Below are positions 1 through 12,716 of a stretch of DNA of 64,000 nucleotides, in pieces (positions within the stretch are counted from its first letter, which is position 1; every line of letters begins with the position of its first letter). The translations under genes were made by a program, and so were the position numbers. Origin of the DNA: Metallyticus violacea (lineage: Eukaryota; Arthropoda; Insecta; Mantodea; Metallyticidae). The notes beneath the pieces were generated by a model. The model saw nothing but the letters and a program-made list of their open reading frames with translations. It made no database searches and had not been told where the DNA came from. The stretch is taken from positions 42,369,501 through 42,433,500 of the forward strand of contig CM060840.1 of the NCBI GenBank assembly GCA_030762175.1. The letters run 5' to 3'.

Positions 1-1539
1 GACAACCCTTTAGACAGCCCTGAGCTCTCTGGGTTATCAAGTCCTTACGTTGATACCTAAATGCATCAGTTAAATTTTACAATAAGGGTCTTTGAATTGC
101 TTCTTGAGCCAGAAAGAACTATGAAAGAGTTTAAGGTTCTTGAAATTCCGAAAAGTGCAGCTTGGTTGTTCTGTTGACATTTCTCGAAGAAGAACATCAT
201 GGGTAAATGCAATTAATATGCGGAAAAAATAATTATGCTAGAATAGTTTAGACTAACACATTATTTTATCATCAGTTGCAACATGGTACGAATTCCAACT
301 TTATAAACGTTGTAAAATAACAGCTGATTTCTTAAATATGTGCTTTCTTGTCCTTTACCATCTGAGTGTGTGGGGAGTGTATTTGAGGGGAGCGGATTTC
401 AGCCAGAATCCGAGCTTGACAAAACGATCGAAGTTGGAATCTTCCAATACATCTCTGGCAGCAATCGACCTCTCTTTTTCCCCTTGGGCACTGCTCACTA
501 TCAGTTCTGTTTCTTACACAGGCAAGCGAAACCTTCGGAGGGCGCCCGGCCGTTAAGTCGTCCTCTATCTCTTTCAATTGGCAAGATGTCTCTTGATCCA
601 TCACCCTCCATAGGCGGTGGGTCACTTGAGTGCTATGTCAACAGCAGATGCATCACCGTGATGAATGTCCTTTAGCTATTGGCTATGTATTCAGGTACAA
701 GCATGTATTTCGCCGTATCAGCACTCAAAGCTGAAGTACTAAACTGAAATACTTCCCTCAAATGAACGATTTCCCACATTTACTTTACATCAACCAACCA
801 AAGTCCCAATAACATTAAGATGCTACTCAGCCTGAAGTTGTATCGGCTAGTAAATACTTTGCTTTATTAATATCTACGCATATTTACTAAATGAAAAAAA
901 TTAATATATTTTTTCATACTTAAAATTTGAGTGGTACTAAAGAAGAAAATGAAGAGAGTTATTTACATTTTTGGACAAAAATTCACCTTCTTTAATAGTT
1001 TCTTACATTTAATTTATATTTACTCATTCCTTTACGATATTGTTCAAAATAGAGTCTTTGTCAATCCACCACTTATACATGAGCTATTCATTTGTTTCAG
1101 TTATGACATCTGTTTATATGTACAAGTATGAAACCTAAGAACAATTGGGGAAAGCTATTTTTCATCGACCCTGTGTATATATAACTTTGAAATACTAAAA
1201 GTAACTTTTTTTTTTGCAAAACTTAACTTCGTTAATTTTCAATAAAAATTTTCCACCGACACGGGAGGTCTGGTCACTAAGGAATGTATTCTGAGCGGAA
1301 GTGGATTGTATTGGATTGATAGGGACAGAGAACATTACGGCACTTCAACCTTATTCAGTAATTACCTGTTTGTGTCTACAATACCAATTAGAGGAAGGGA
1401 AGTGGCGAGGGAGACACCGGGCGGTCATATAGAGGGTAATTTATTTTAGAATGAGTAATGAAGTTTTAGAGCAATTTGAATATTAATTTTTTGGGTTCCA
1501 CACATCACATGAACTTTTTACTGAGAATAATCCTCGCTA
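1..1539. other. AT-rich stretch, no gene recognised
   Basis: No recognisable gene. Between 332 and 675 the base composition is less AT-rich and three overlapping frames of 72 to 111 codons are open on both strands, but none has a domain I recognise and their overlap argues for chance. The rest is AT-rich with short A or T runs. Confidence 0.6.
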
Positions 1540-1975
1540 CAGAGGTTCGTCCCCAGCCAGGACAAATAGGCTTAATGTCAAACTTTCTTTATTCCTTCCA
1601 CTAATCAAATTTCTTCCACCATCTCTATGAGTATCTTAAGCATTCTCATCCACGACTCCAAAACTGCTCATTAACTCTTGTGTATTACATTCCCATGATA
1701 CGTTAGTTAGTTATCTGCCTCTTCTGCTCTACAAAACCCATTTATAAACAATCCTCCGAAGTACCGTAGAGTATCCTCCATTTTCCCTCCTTACGTGTCC
1801 ATACCGCTCCAAATGTATTATTTCTATTATTTCTATTAAGTTCAATGCTCTCCTCAACATGGCTCTACACATTTCAGGGTTCCTAACCTTTTCTAGTCTG
1901 GAATTCCTTGCAGATCTCCAGAAGTCAATCTCTAATGCTCTCAGTTCACTCAAAACATTCTAGAGTATTCAGATC
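1540..1975 (-). pseudogene. Non-LTR retrotransposon (LINE) reverse-transcriptase C-terminal relic
   Basis: On the minus strand, from 1953 down to 1729, a 74-codon frame reads ALEIDFWRSARNSRLEKVRN followed about 30 residues later by ERYGHVRREN. This is the layout of the region after the RT domain in many arthropod endonuclease/reverse-transcriptase LINEs, where a motif like 'DFxRRSxRxSRLExxRN' precedes 'WxGHVxRM'. Past the stop the similarity continues in other frames, with an RRGR-like basic patch and NAYDTHRDGGRNLISG near 1640-1600, so the copy carries frameshifts and stops. Only the extreme C-terminus is present, as expected for a 5'-truncated insertion. No poly(A) tail or target duplication is clear. 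The class call is from motif recall; the LINE clade is not determined. Confidence 0.6.
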
Positions 1976-3194
1976 TCAAACCGCCAAGATTCTTATTCAG
2001 TTCAGATATACAATATTAAATAAGAAAGGGAATAATAATAATAATAATATTTTTCAATATGTTTGTGTAATAACGAATTAACACACTAAAAGGAAAATCT
2101 AGTAAGTCTAAAGTTCAACAAGAGGCTATTGTTCCATTGGGTGTATGGTTAAAAAAGATGGACTATAAGAATAAGGAATTGGAATGATATATAAACAGCA
2201 CAAATAATTTACCTTAGAACAATAAAATATGTAATAAACTAGTCAAAATAAAAATGGGGCATGTAAGATTTAAACATATTTTTATTAAATGAAAATAACA
2301 TGAAAGTAAAGACAAGCGTGAAAAACGAAATGGGGAGAAAGGTCTTAAATATAACAAGAAAGATAAGGCTGAAACAAAAAGACCTCTTCTAAACCATGAA
2401 GCCGGAAATAAGGCTGCCTTTATTAAATTAATTAAAAGGCTGCAGAGTGATATTTATAAAGGCATTATATTTGATAAGGATAATTGTTATGCATATGTAT
2501 AAGAAAATCATTTTGAGATAGGTATAACAGGAATCGAAGTAATTTGTAACTTGTATGTCATTTAACAGGTAATGGTATTTCACAAAAGGGTTTTGTATAC
2601 ATTTTGTGTAAAACATGTTAGAAAGAGAATGTATACCTGACGCCTCTCCACTCACTGGCCGCTCCTTAGACAAGGCTGAAGAAAGGGTAAACGTATCTTT
2701 TGTTAGGTCACGAACCTTCTACCCAGGAAATACTTAGGTGTTGACAATAAGGGAAACATGTGGCCGTAATGGGACAGTATTTAACAAAGTCAGATTTAAA
2801 AATATTTTAAGAGAAAATGAAAATGTCAGAACGGAGACGAAAATGTTTTATTACAGGAAAGCCGAAAACACGTGCGTTATCTCCGGGAACATTTAGGAAT
2901 CTACAAACTAAGCAAGGCAAAAGATTTTCAATAGAAATCAGAATGTAAGGAAAGGGCCGAAATTTATGACAGCTTGTTCTGGGAAAATTCAAGTTCGTGG
3001 GAAGACGTTAGATCAGGGGGGAAAGAATAATTCTAGCCAATGGTCTTCGGATAAAAGTTAACGAATCAGGAGAACTTAGATATAAATAATAATTTTAGGA
3101 TAACCAACGATGAAAGTACAACACGAAAATAGATAAAATACGAGGGAATTTAATTTAGCGAAAGGCGTGGCGATGTAGTAGAAAAACTAGAGTA
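1976..3194. other. AT-rich stretch, no gene recognised
   Basis: Non-coding in appearance. It contains a short (AAT)n run near 2034-2050 and frames of at most 81 codons without recognisable motifs. Confidence 0.6.
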
Positions 3195-3400
3195 CAGAAG
3201 TCAGAGGGGCACTCGGGAATTCACGCATTCGGTAGAGACACATTCATGCATTCAGAGGGACACTCGCAGAAGATAGACACTCACACATTCATAGATTCAC
3301 ATTCAGACATTCAGTAGATATACATTCCCAGATTTACACTGATACATTTATAGATTCAGAGGGACATTCAGACATCCAATATTCACTCAGGAAGCCAGTC
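3195..3400. repeat. Degenerate short-period repeat rich in CATTCA
   Basis: About 200 bp built from irregular copies of a core such as acattca/cacattca, spaced roughly 8 to 20 bases apart (attcacgcattc, acattcatgcattcag, tcacacattcatag, acattcagacattcag and so on). 'cagagggacact/cattc' recurs at about 3255 and 3358. The spacing is irregular, so it resembles an old, diverged simple repeat or satellite fragment, not a fresh tandem array. Confidence 0.55.
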
Positions 3401-6400
3401 TAAGTGAGTAGCGAAGTCAGCGGCGAACGGTCAGGAAGTACTTTACATGTGAATAAAATATTTTAAACAAGTCAACCTTGTGTATCTTTTGGGCAACACA
3501 TTTCTCGTTCCCGTGGATCTGTACTGATCCCGAAACACTCCAGTGGACCCTGAGATAAAATTCAACAGAATTGGAGCAAACAACACCATCCGGTGAGCAA
3601 CCCGGCCGAGACATCGAAACCACGATCAGCTCAGCGATCAACTACATCCCCCGAGCACCCAATTTCTGCTCCAACTATAAAGATTTATGATGGTGATGAT
3701 AACTGCCGCTTTTAAACCGCCAGGTTAGATAGCTACAGAAAAATTGCAATTTGTTGAATAGAATCATGTACAAATTGCAAGCAAACCTAATATATAAATC
3801 AAACAGGTTATAAATCACATTATTTGGGTCAAAATATTTACAATAATTTTCTTGATATTATTTATTGAGAAAGTTTCACATGCAGCGTAGCATACTTAGC
3901 CTTACAATTTACCAACATTAAGTTTCCATAGAAAGGAATGAATAAGTAAATTATTTCTTTATAGCCTTTTAAAAATGTGGGAAATATTCGCCTGAAAGAG
4001 CTAATAAAATCAAGGAAATATGAATAATTATTTCCTCAAACCTTTTGATATTTCACATGAAAGATTGCATAGCTTTATTAGGTTTAATTTGCAAATATTC
4101 CGATTTAGGTAGTCATATCAATTACGCAAATTAATGTACATTGAAATAACATTTAAAAACCGAATAATTATGCACTATAATTCTTGATAAATACGTAAGT
4201 TATACATAATATTTACTTAAATTGTGCATATCATAAATAATAATTAACAACACAAAACGTTAAATATGCCTTATAATCAAGGAAATAAAAAAATGAAAAG
4301 ATAAAGGTTTAATTTTTCATAGATTGTGCGCTTTTTGAAAAAATACTTTTGCCTACAATGAGACCAGTTTTCACATTTATTTTTTGTACCTGGCGAGGAA
4401 ATTTTACAAGTTACTCTTTAGGCAATGAAACTGACTTTATGACTAATTCAATATTAAAATAAAACCCAAAATATCGTATTCTAAACTGTTGTATATAACA
4501 TTCTAGAATATTTTAAAAGATTTCATAAACGGACAATAACAATTTAAGACAAGCTGTGATTTTTTCTGAAGTTGTTTAATAAGAACAAACGTTATTAAAC
4601 ATGTTTGTTAATCATACTTAAAAGGAATAATATCTGAAAATGAATGTGTAGCTTTTCTTCTAACCTGTGTGAAGAGAAATATACCAAGCCATATCATGGA
4701 TTAATACACCGATGGCAATCTTGCAGTAATGACAAGTATAGATTCAAAATATGAATGGTGTAAGTGGATGGCCTTAAGAAACTGTAACTCTAGAATCATG
4801 AACGTTGCATTAAAAAGCCTGAATAACTTTTGTTTAAATAACATAATATATACTTTAATACCTTATAATATGTATTAATCCTAATTTTAAAACTGGAAAA
4901 TGAAAGTTAAACATTTTCAGAATAAATAAACCTTTAATTCAACTCCTATTCTACAGTAAATTAAGCAATTATTCACAACAAATGTAAAGAGTTTATTCAT
5001 GAATTATTGGACTTCGTTCTCAAAGATTTCTCCCTTCTATTGGCTTAAGACGCATATGATTCCCTTCTAAAACCCACATATTTTAAATTATTTAGGAAGT
5101 TTTGTTTTCTAGGTTCCTCACTGCAGTTTTATTTAAATTGTTTTTTTTAACCATCCAAATTAAAGTTAATTCTGAAATATTATTTATTATTCGCCACTTG
5201 CAATATATTTCAACGATTTTTAACAAAATTCCCTAATGAGACACTTAAAAATCAGAAACTGCTATGTATGTTTTGTGCCAAATTCATGTTTTATTAATAA
5301 TAATTTATTTACTTCTCTGTACCATAAATGATCAAATATTTACATTTATCTTGCGAAGTAAACCAGCAGTTCTCTAGTCCATCGCAACATTATTAACTTT
5401 TAATCATCATATTGATGGTTATCTGATGTATGATTCTGTAAAAAACAGTGGCAGGAAGAGTAAAGCGTTTATTTTGAAAATTATGTACAGCATATTTATT
5501 GCCAAAACAGTAATAATCTAGATGAAAGGCAGTAATCATATTAAATTACTCAATTGTAAAGTAGCACAGGCTTCTTGCATCTGTAAACTTCAGAATCATA
5601 ATTAAAGTGTATCATGCTGTTGTGTTAGAGGATATTACTCTGAAAGCCGATGATGAACCGTGACTAATATTGCGTTAAAGGATATTAAATAGGTGAAAAT
5701 TGTTGTATAGCGTTGGGCAAGTCAATGTGGGTTTTTTCCCCAAGTTGATTCATAAATGTTGTATATTTCTATTGTACTATTCCGCCGAGAAATAAATGTA
5801 TATGATAAGAAAATGACATTGTGTGGTAGGCATAGACCCTAATAATCTAAGGGGAGAGAAGGTGTATATTAATGTCCCGCAAATTGTTTTCGTAAGACAT
5901 TAGTTCCTAATCCGACCAGCTACAATAAAACTTTTGAGCTAATATGTTGAATCGTAGACCCAATACAAATTTATGCTAATTTTAGTTTAAAGTTATTATT
6001 AACTAAAAAAAAGTTCATTTTTCGTTTTACTCGCTTCGAGAGTTTGTATATTAAAATATATTCAGTATTTTTAAAAGAAAAGAAAAACACACAATTTAAT
6101 TCATAGCTTCTTTAAACATTAGAAATATAAGTGCATACAGTTTGGTCTAAGAATGCGCACTTAAGATATTTTGAATATATTTCTGCAAAGAATGTAGTAA
6201 TATTTGACAATACCAATTGAAAGATGGTGCATTTACAATACCTTTAAAAACTTTTATAGTTGTATTTTAAAAGTATAAAATGTTATAATAATCATTGTAT
6301 TGCAACTCTTGGCCTGTTTGTGTTGATAAGAGCAAACAAATAATGAGTGTTCATTAGTGAAATACAATTGTTTACATTTTTATTATAATTTTAATGCATT

Positions 6401-6489
6401 ACAATAAAATGTGATGCAATTTTAAGAACATAACTATTAAACACATATGTCCTCTCTTTGTCCACTTAAATTATGACCGATACTTTAGC
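3401..6489. other. Very AT-rich stretch, no gene recognised
   Basis: From about 3660 to 6480 the sequence is very AT-rich with many in-frame stops on both strands. I see no coding frame, RNA gene or repeat that I can name. Confidence 0.6.
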
Positions 6490-6830
6490 GAACTTATGAG
6501 GCCGAGACCTCATAGAACACCGCTACGTTGAAGTGTCGCAGTGAAGATGATATTAAAGTTGCGATCGCTGCATTCCCTATCTCCGTCTTGCGACAGCATT
6601 TATACAGGGCAGTGTTGCAAGGAGACATGCGGTGAGCAAGCAGGCACCCTGCCGAACGCCTGTCACACGCTACCTCAGGAAGTTCAATTTTCCTCACGAT
6701 ATTGAGTGGATCTCCAGATGTCCCTAACTTATAAAATTTCTAAATAGCTATCGGAATCGAAACCGAAACCTTTCTCGCCAGCAGTCATAAACGCCAAACA
6801 CTAGACCAAGGAGCCGGTTGGTTTTAAACC
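6490..6830 (-). repeat. Possible tRNA-derived SINE relic (third family)
   Basis: Read on the minus strand from about 6815, the sequence has a box A-like segment (TTGGTCTAGTGTTTGGCG, 6810-6793) and, 30 bases on, a box B-like segment (GGTTTCGATTCC, 6764-6753). This spacing matches an internal RNA polymerase III promoter of tRNA type. The acceptor stem no longer pairs, so it is not a tRNA gene. Downstream on the same strand, 6720-6490 is distinctly richer in G and C than its surroundings and could be the SINE body, but I see no second copy in this window to confirm that. Confidence 0.4.
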
Positions 6831-9191
6831 TAACCAGATCATGGCTGTCATTGGAATCATATAGAAGGAAAAATCCCAGTAGTAATAAATTCTAACCATA
6901 AACCAAGGCGCAATCAACTGAGAATGTTGACAGGAAAACTTGTTTTAAATAGATGCATGATGTGTAATTATGAAAAGTTAACAAAAATGGCAAATGAAAA
7001 CTCTGGAACCGTTATAAGACGAATATGTTTGAACACAGTCAATATTGGTTGTCACTGCGCTGATTCACATATGTCTCACTAGAGATCAGTACTAATACAG
7101 TAAGAGCAATCGCATCACAAGGCTTAAGTAGCAAGAAAGTTGTCGTTCCGTAACATAAGCACAATATTATTTAACCCAAACTACTGACCATATATGCTTA
7201 TCATACACTCTCAGAATTATAATCAAAAGAATATCACACAAAGAATGTATTAAAAGTTATAGCAAGCGGCGACCTACACTTTCTGACAACGCGGGAAATA
7301 ATTTACATTTAACCAACATACCAATAATTTAATGCCTACTCTTAGCCTTTCATATATGACGTATGTATAGAAATTCTTGTTTGAAAAACATGCAATCAAC
7401 AATGAAAGTAGAAATAACAGCTTCATTATTTCTCATAGATTTTATGTAAATTTAAAAAGGAGAATAAATATTTAGAGCAGACTTTTAAGAATAATTAAAG
7501 AATAATAGTTTTCTAGGAATGATGGCATTATTTGTTTTCAAATTCAGGTGTTAACAAAGCCTAAAGAAAAATAGCAAAACTGTAGAGATTGCTCAGTAAT
7601 TATGGAAAATATTTTGTTGAAATTAAAACTTTCAGGTAAGCCTGGAGAGAAATAAGAAAATGACAAGGGAGAAAGATGGTGATGAAAAATGAAAGAGTAA
7701 TAAGAAAAATAAAACGAGAAGCGGAGAAAGTAGCCTTAATACGTGTTTTGGGAATCTGAAGGTTGGAGACCAAATTTGTCTTTGATGAACTGCAGCTTCA
7801 GCGCTTCAACCTGATGTTCTTGAGCGACTGTGTTTGCATCTTGCTTATACAAATACACTTCCCCAGAACAACAGGGAGGTTGTCTAACCGAGATAAGATG
7901 TACACACGTGTTCTATTATCAGTTTGGCACGAGGGAGAGCAAGCTCTAACATCCATCTCACGTCCTGTACTGCCCATCATGTATTCCATCCGAGCATCAC
8001 TCAGGAAGACCAACGTTTGGGGATTTATCAGCAAATCAAAATCATTGAGGGGAGAACACAGGCAGCATCGAGTTCCATTACCTCAGGGAATGAAAGGCGA
8101 TAAAGGAAGGGAAGAGGAAAAGAAGGAAATGGACGAAAATGGAGAGTAAGGAAGTTTGAGGCAAGAAAACAGCTGAAGAAGCTTTTCCTTCCAACCAATA
8201 ATAACGTATGAGTATGAGGGAAACTCAGTAGTTCCTGAGGGCGCATGGTGCGGATGTTCGTGTGTGTGTATCTGAGAAATAGAAGCAGAGGTGAATCCTG
8301 TGGTCCATAAACTTGGAAATGGCCGGCGGATGGATATGATCAAAAAGAAGGGGAAAAGAAAAGGAATGATTGAGGTTAGCAGGTGTTGAAGGGGAAGACC
8401 GGAATAGATGAAGCCAAGATCTTGCTTGGAAGAAACATACGAAATTTTCAATGAAAAGTATTGTGGTTTAGAGAGAAGAAAGAGGAAATCAAAGCTCAGC
8501 TAAAATGCTTTTGAATGTATAAGGGTGCGGCGAAACTGTTACTGCAGAGAAATCCTATTCTGACTTCTTTTCAACCGCAAATAACGAACACTTGGGCTCT
8601 GTGCTGCTAACAAATAAATAATTTTGTTGAAGAAAATATAAAATGCTATGCAGGATAATTGCGATCCCAAAATGAGAGTGATTTGCGCACCCCACCTCCC
8701 TCATAATATCTGTTTATACAAAGAAATGAGATCTATTGCACACATGTACTTACCTTTGGGCATTTTTTTTCGTTTCAGTTGCTATCCTAACATTTATTTC
8801 AAAATTTGAGAAGAATATTTTAATCTTTGGAAAAAAAAAACACATTATTTTAGATCAAAAACAGAACTAACAGAGATTGATTACAGCTAATGAGAGAAAA
8901 TAACAGTCGTATTTTATTTCCCTCCCCCCATAATTTTTTCAATCATTACATATATTAATTGTATCTATAAATAAAATAAATAGGTGCAACTATCTGAGAT
9001 ATTATACACATTATATTTTTATTCTATTAAAATGTTGAAATTTGATTAATAAGGTCCTTGTTTTTATAACTCCTAAGTTCTTTTTAATACTAGCAGAACA
9101 AATACTATAATATTATTTGATTCAATTGAACTTAACGGCCTAGTCTAAGGTAAAATAAATTATATTATCTAAACTCATTTTAAATGATGGT

Positions 9192-9194
<3 letters not shown>
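6831..9194. other. Non-coding stretch with a purine-rich block
   Basis: From about 7640 to 8480 the plus strand is purine-rich (many GAAA/GGAA clusters), which opens long but unconvincing frames on both strands (up to 128 codons at 7763-8149 and 122 codons at 8451-8083). Neither has a recognisable domain. The remainder is AT-rich. Confidence 0.55.

Positions 9195-9260
<66 letters not shown>
9195..9260. repeat. (AAT)n microsatellite
   Basis: An essentially uninterrupted run of about 20 TAA/AAT trinucleotides. Confidence 0.95.
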
Positions 9261-11380
9261 TAACAAATTACGAATTTAATTTATAAGGCTTGTATTTTTC
9301 GATTAAAAATAGTGATACAGCGAATAAGGGGTGCAAAACTGCAGAGCTATTTGAATCATACATAGAGATATTAAATCATCCTTCATTTATGATTTTTTTT
9401 GTTGAAGGTTTTATATGTTTCTAGAATCCTTTCAACTCAGGAAATTATCAAAATGTACTTGTTTCTTTGCTCGTGCGAGCCATAGATTTTTTGGTGAGAT
9501 CAGGTGACAAGATGAATTATTTTTCTTTTCGCGTATTGTTTTTTATTTACCCATTTGTAAACTAATAAAATATAATGATTTATGAATGAACTTTATTTAT
9601 GTAGTGATATCTAAAGCTAATTAATATTAATTCAATAAATTAGCATTTAAGTGTTTTAATACTTATTATTTGATATATTAATAAATGAAAAAATAATATT
9701 TATTCATTTGCTATTTGCAAAAGTTTCAATATTTGAAATTTTATTCAGATTCAGATAGTATCACCAAAAAAGGTTCATATAACTCCATTCACATATTTTT
9801 TTAGGTATATGAACGTTTTTACTAATTCCCAACAGATGTCACCAGTTGTCATGCAGATTGTCTTGGTAGATTCTACACTTTCAGTGATGTGAATGTTTAC
9901 AATATGCATTCATACATGTTAATAACATACTTATTCCACAAAGGTTTCATATTACATTGTACCTTATAAGCTCTCTTACCTCTACAATTTAATGGTGGTA
10001 TCATATTAACTGGATGAAAGATACTTGTATGTGTTGTAAATTCCATATAAGCTTTTAGCAAGTTCCAGCATAAAATTATGTTCCAGGTGCACACAATTAA
10101 TTTTGACCCACAAAGCCCATGATTAAGAATGTCCAACCCAACAAGAGAGCTGTTTAGAGATCAAGAGCAAACCAAAAAGAAAAATGGAAAGAAAAAGGAC
10201 AAATGCACACATACAACTAATCAGAGGAAATGTTTTCTCAAGTTTCAATTAAAATGGCCTTTATTTCATTAAGCGTTACATTTCACATTTCATTAATTAT
10301 TTGAAGATAAAACCTAGCAGAAAAAAAAATGTGAATATAATCTTAAAGTAATATCGAAATTGTGAAAATAAATTATAAACATTAAATATGTGATAATGCC
10401 CAACAGGATATTTAAAACTATATGTACTATGTATAAAATTGTGTGTGTTATTACTGAGCGCCTAAAATCAGGCAATCCTCTTTAAAAATACTGCTGGTTG
10501 TGTTAGGTGGGATGACTATCCTGTTAGAGAAACATTTGCAAGATGGGTTGCCTAACATCTCTGCATTAAACGACGTGTAATCTGATGCTTCTGTGCTTTT
10601 TTTTTTTTTTTGTGTGTGTTTCCCGAAACCTTCCCCATGGCTTCCTAAAGTACTGCTCTTTGTTGATTTTTAAAGAAAACGGAACATTGTGGCAACATTA
10701 CAAATTAATAACATTTATTTAAGCGTTATTATATTCTTTTTCGCCTTTTTTGTCAAAGGAACACGTTATCTGTACAAACCAGTGAAATTTACATTCATTT
10801 TATAGTATAAATTTGACAATATATATGATTAATTTTTCAAGCATATTTATGCCCATAAAACTTTACAATTCTTAAGGTAATATTTATATATTTATTGAAT
10901 ATATAGCATCCAACAATAAATCTTCTTTTACCTGATGATACATGAAGCTATGGATAAAATGATTAATATTGTATACAGATTTAAATTTAAAGAAAGCTTA
11001 CTTATGTTACTAAAATTATTGTAAAATTGAAAGGAATTATAGGCAAGTCTGTTTAAAATATATTCTACAAGTCTTCCGAAAAAAATTAATTAAAACTTTT
11101 CACGATATTTAATGTCGATATTAATGAGAGATAAATATCAGATATTAAATCACTGTATTTTTAAAGCTGCATTTACTTGTTGACTTGGAGAGAAATTGCA
11201 TTTATTTATAGCGTTTGTAATATAATCGCATTATTAAATAACTGGCCGTCGCCTAAAAATAATTAATTAAATTTAAAAAGCACTCGCCGATTTCCTAAAC
11301 TCGTTAATAACTAATAACGCTACATTAGGGGGGTGCAGTCAGAGCTAAACTTCTTTTATTTGTCACATCTTTTTTTTTCT
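9261..11380. other. AT-rich stretch, no gene recognised
   Basis: No recognisable coding or RNA gene. A poly-T run followed by GTGTGTGT lies near 10599-10620. Short frames such as 10136-9897 have no recognisable motif. Confidence 0.6.
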
Positions 11381-11775
11381 AAATTAACTAATAAATATTA
11401 AAGAAGGTAGTTAAAAATCAACTATGGTTATAAAGCAAATTATTCTGATTATTTCATGAGAAAGTTAGTTTCTTGATATCTGATTTACATATTTGAGCTA
11501 ATAATAGGTACCTTAGCCATAAATGACCCTGCAGGATTCTGGGCACGACCGTTCAGTCTCAGGGAAGAAAGAGAAAATATAAGGGAATCAGCTTAATTTT
11601 AAGAATCTAAAGTGTCATGTTTTTCAATGCGTGCGTTAGCCTCCCCCTCCAGTCATACAATTCTTAATATCAATTTTGAGGACCCCTCCAGAGGCATATT
11701 GCTGTATGCTTACAATGTTAACTACATATACAAAGTACCCGTACCACATTATAATGCTTTACAGTGTTGCTATTT
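11381..11775 (+). repeat. Unclassified dispersed repeat, copy 1
   Basis: This segment aligns by eye with 33963-34415 in the same orientation. Shared landmarks in order: a 'ggttataaa' block, 'aaagttagttt', 'ctgatttacatat', 'aataat-gg', 'ccgttca' with 'agaagaaag', 'cgtgcg'/'catgcg' plus 'cctcccc', 'cagaggcatattgc-gtat', 'tttacaatg' and 'tacag-gttgct'. The second copy has an extra insertion near its 3' part. There is no coding capacity. I do not recognise a tRNA head or terminal repeat, so it could be part of a longer transposon or a SINE body. Confidence 0.6.
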
Positions 11776-11959
11776 GCACACGGCTCATCAATATGATGTA
11801 AGCTGTCTTTCCTGTTTATACCTTTGCATAGTCCATTACGTTTACAACTTTCATGAAGTTCTTTATGTTTTAATTAACATGTGTTTGCCACTAGTCGGTT
11901 TCCTTCCTTTAAGATACTGAAAATTAACTTGGCTCTTCCAAGCTCAATTGCAAGTGCGG

Positions 11960-12187
11960 GTTAGAAATTTCTCGGCCTTTTTTTAACTTGAAAATATGTT
12001 TACATTATCTCCCTCAAAGTCGATACATTTATTGCAGCGATTCTTCACTGGAATTATCGCGTCTCTGAAGTGTTTCTCAAAAGTTCTACAGCTGCAATTG
12101 CCCCTTGATATGACGCACAACGGAGATGGGCCAGTTAGAGTCTGAGCTTTGGGAACAGAAGTAAGTTGAAATCTCAATATTCCTACC
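11960..12187 (-). pseudogene. Mariner-type transposase C-terminal relic
   Basis: A 69-codon minus-strand frame (12192-11983) ends with RTFEKHFRDAIIPVKNRC followed by NKCIDFEGDN. Mariner transposases typically finish with a block like 'F..CF..W..RW.KCI...GDYFEGD', so this is a recognisable C-terminus. It sits downstream, on the same strand, of the mariner N-terminal relic at 13295-12800, and the two may be halves of one element separated by a SINE (12188-12427) and non-coding sequence that includes a palindromic element. The catalytic DDE core between them is missing. Whether both halves come from the same insertion is inference. Confidence 0.6.
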
Positions 12188-12427
12188 CCCATTTTTTATT
12201 TGGATTATTTACGGACGCTCTTTAATCAGAGCGTGAAATGGCCGACAAATGTTGCTTAAAGGTGTCTTTTTTCAGGCTCGAAGTTCTTTATCGTGCCGTA
12301 AATGTACGACACGGGACTTACAACTTTACTTCCCTTCCCAAGTACTTAGTATTTTACGCCGGAATCGAACCGGCGATCTTGGGTTTAGGAGGCAAATGTG
12401 ATTACCCCTACACCACCAGGACTGACT
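12188..12427 (-). mobile_element. tRNA-Gly-like SINE, family 1, copy A
   Basis: Minus-strand copy of the SINE family best seen at 43677-43958. The tRNA-like head is at the right end (box A about 12400-12415, box B GGTTCGATTCCG near 12370-12359), followed by the shared body ('cgtaaatgtacgac', 'ggccgacaaatgttgct') and the 3' tail ending in 'aaagagcgtccgtaaataa'. Compared with the 43.7-kb copy it lacks about 30 bases near the tail. Flanks aatattcctacc (12176-12187) and aattttcctatc (12428-12439) match at 10 of 12 positions and are a plausible aged target-site duplication. Confidence 0.85.
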
Positions 12428-12595
12428 AATTTTCCTATCGCTAAAATACTTTTGTGAGTATTGTGTTGATGAAAAGTTGTATTTTTCTTCTGTGTATTTT
12501 CTTATAAGTTTTCCATCTGTTTGGTATAAATTGTTGAAACAGTACTTACAGATTATTGTTCAACATTTCTGAAGATAATCAATTGGTATATATAT

Positions 12596-12716
12596 ATAAT
12601 AGTACAAAAGGATAAAAGGTCACTTGTCTTCTTGCCATAGAAGGACTCCACGAGTTCGAAATATAGCGATCACAAATGTGACTTTTTCTGAGTGTTTTAT
12701 CCTTTTGTACTATTAT
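12596..12716. mobile_element. 121-bp element with perfect 22-bp inverted ends
   Basis: The left arm at 12596-12617 and the right arm at 12695-12716 are exact reverse complements over 22 bases (core AGTACAAAAGGATAAAA). The interior also has short complementary pieces (ggtcac and gtgac). It lies between two mariner transposase pieces. A MITE-type insertion is the simplest reading; a transcribed hairpin is an alternative. No matching copy was seen elsewhere in the window. Confidence 0.6.

Noticed and set aside
338..675. Overlapping 72-111 codon frames on both strands
   Set aside because: No domain, mutually overlapping in opposite strands, and no splice or promoter support; most likely chance in a less AT-rich patch.
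7763..8451. Frames of 128 and 122 codons
   Set aside because: They lie in a purine-rich block that lacks stop codons for compositional reasons, and no protein motif is recognisable.
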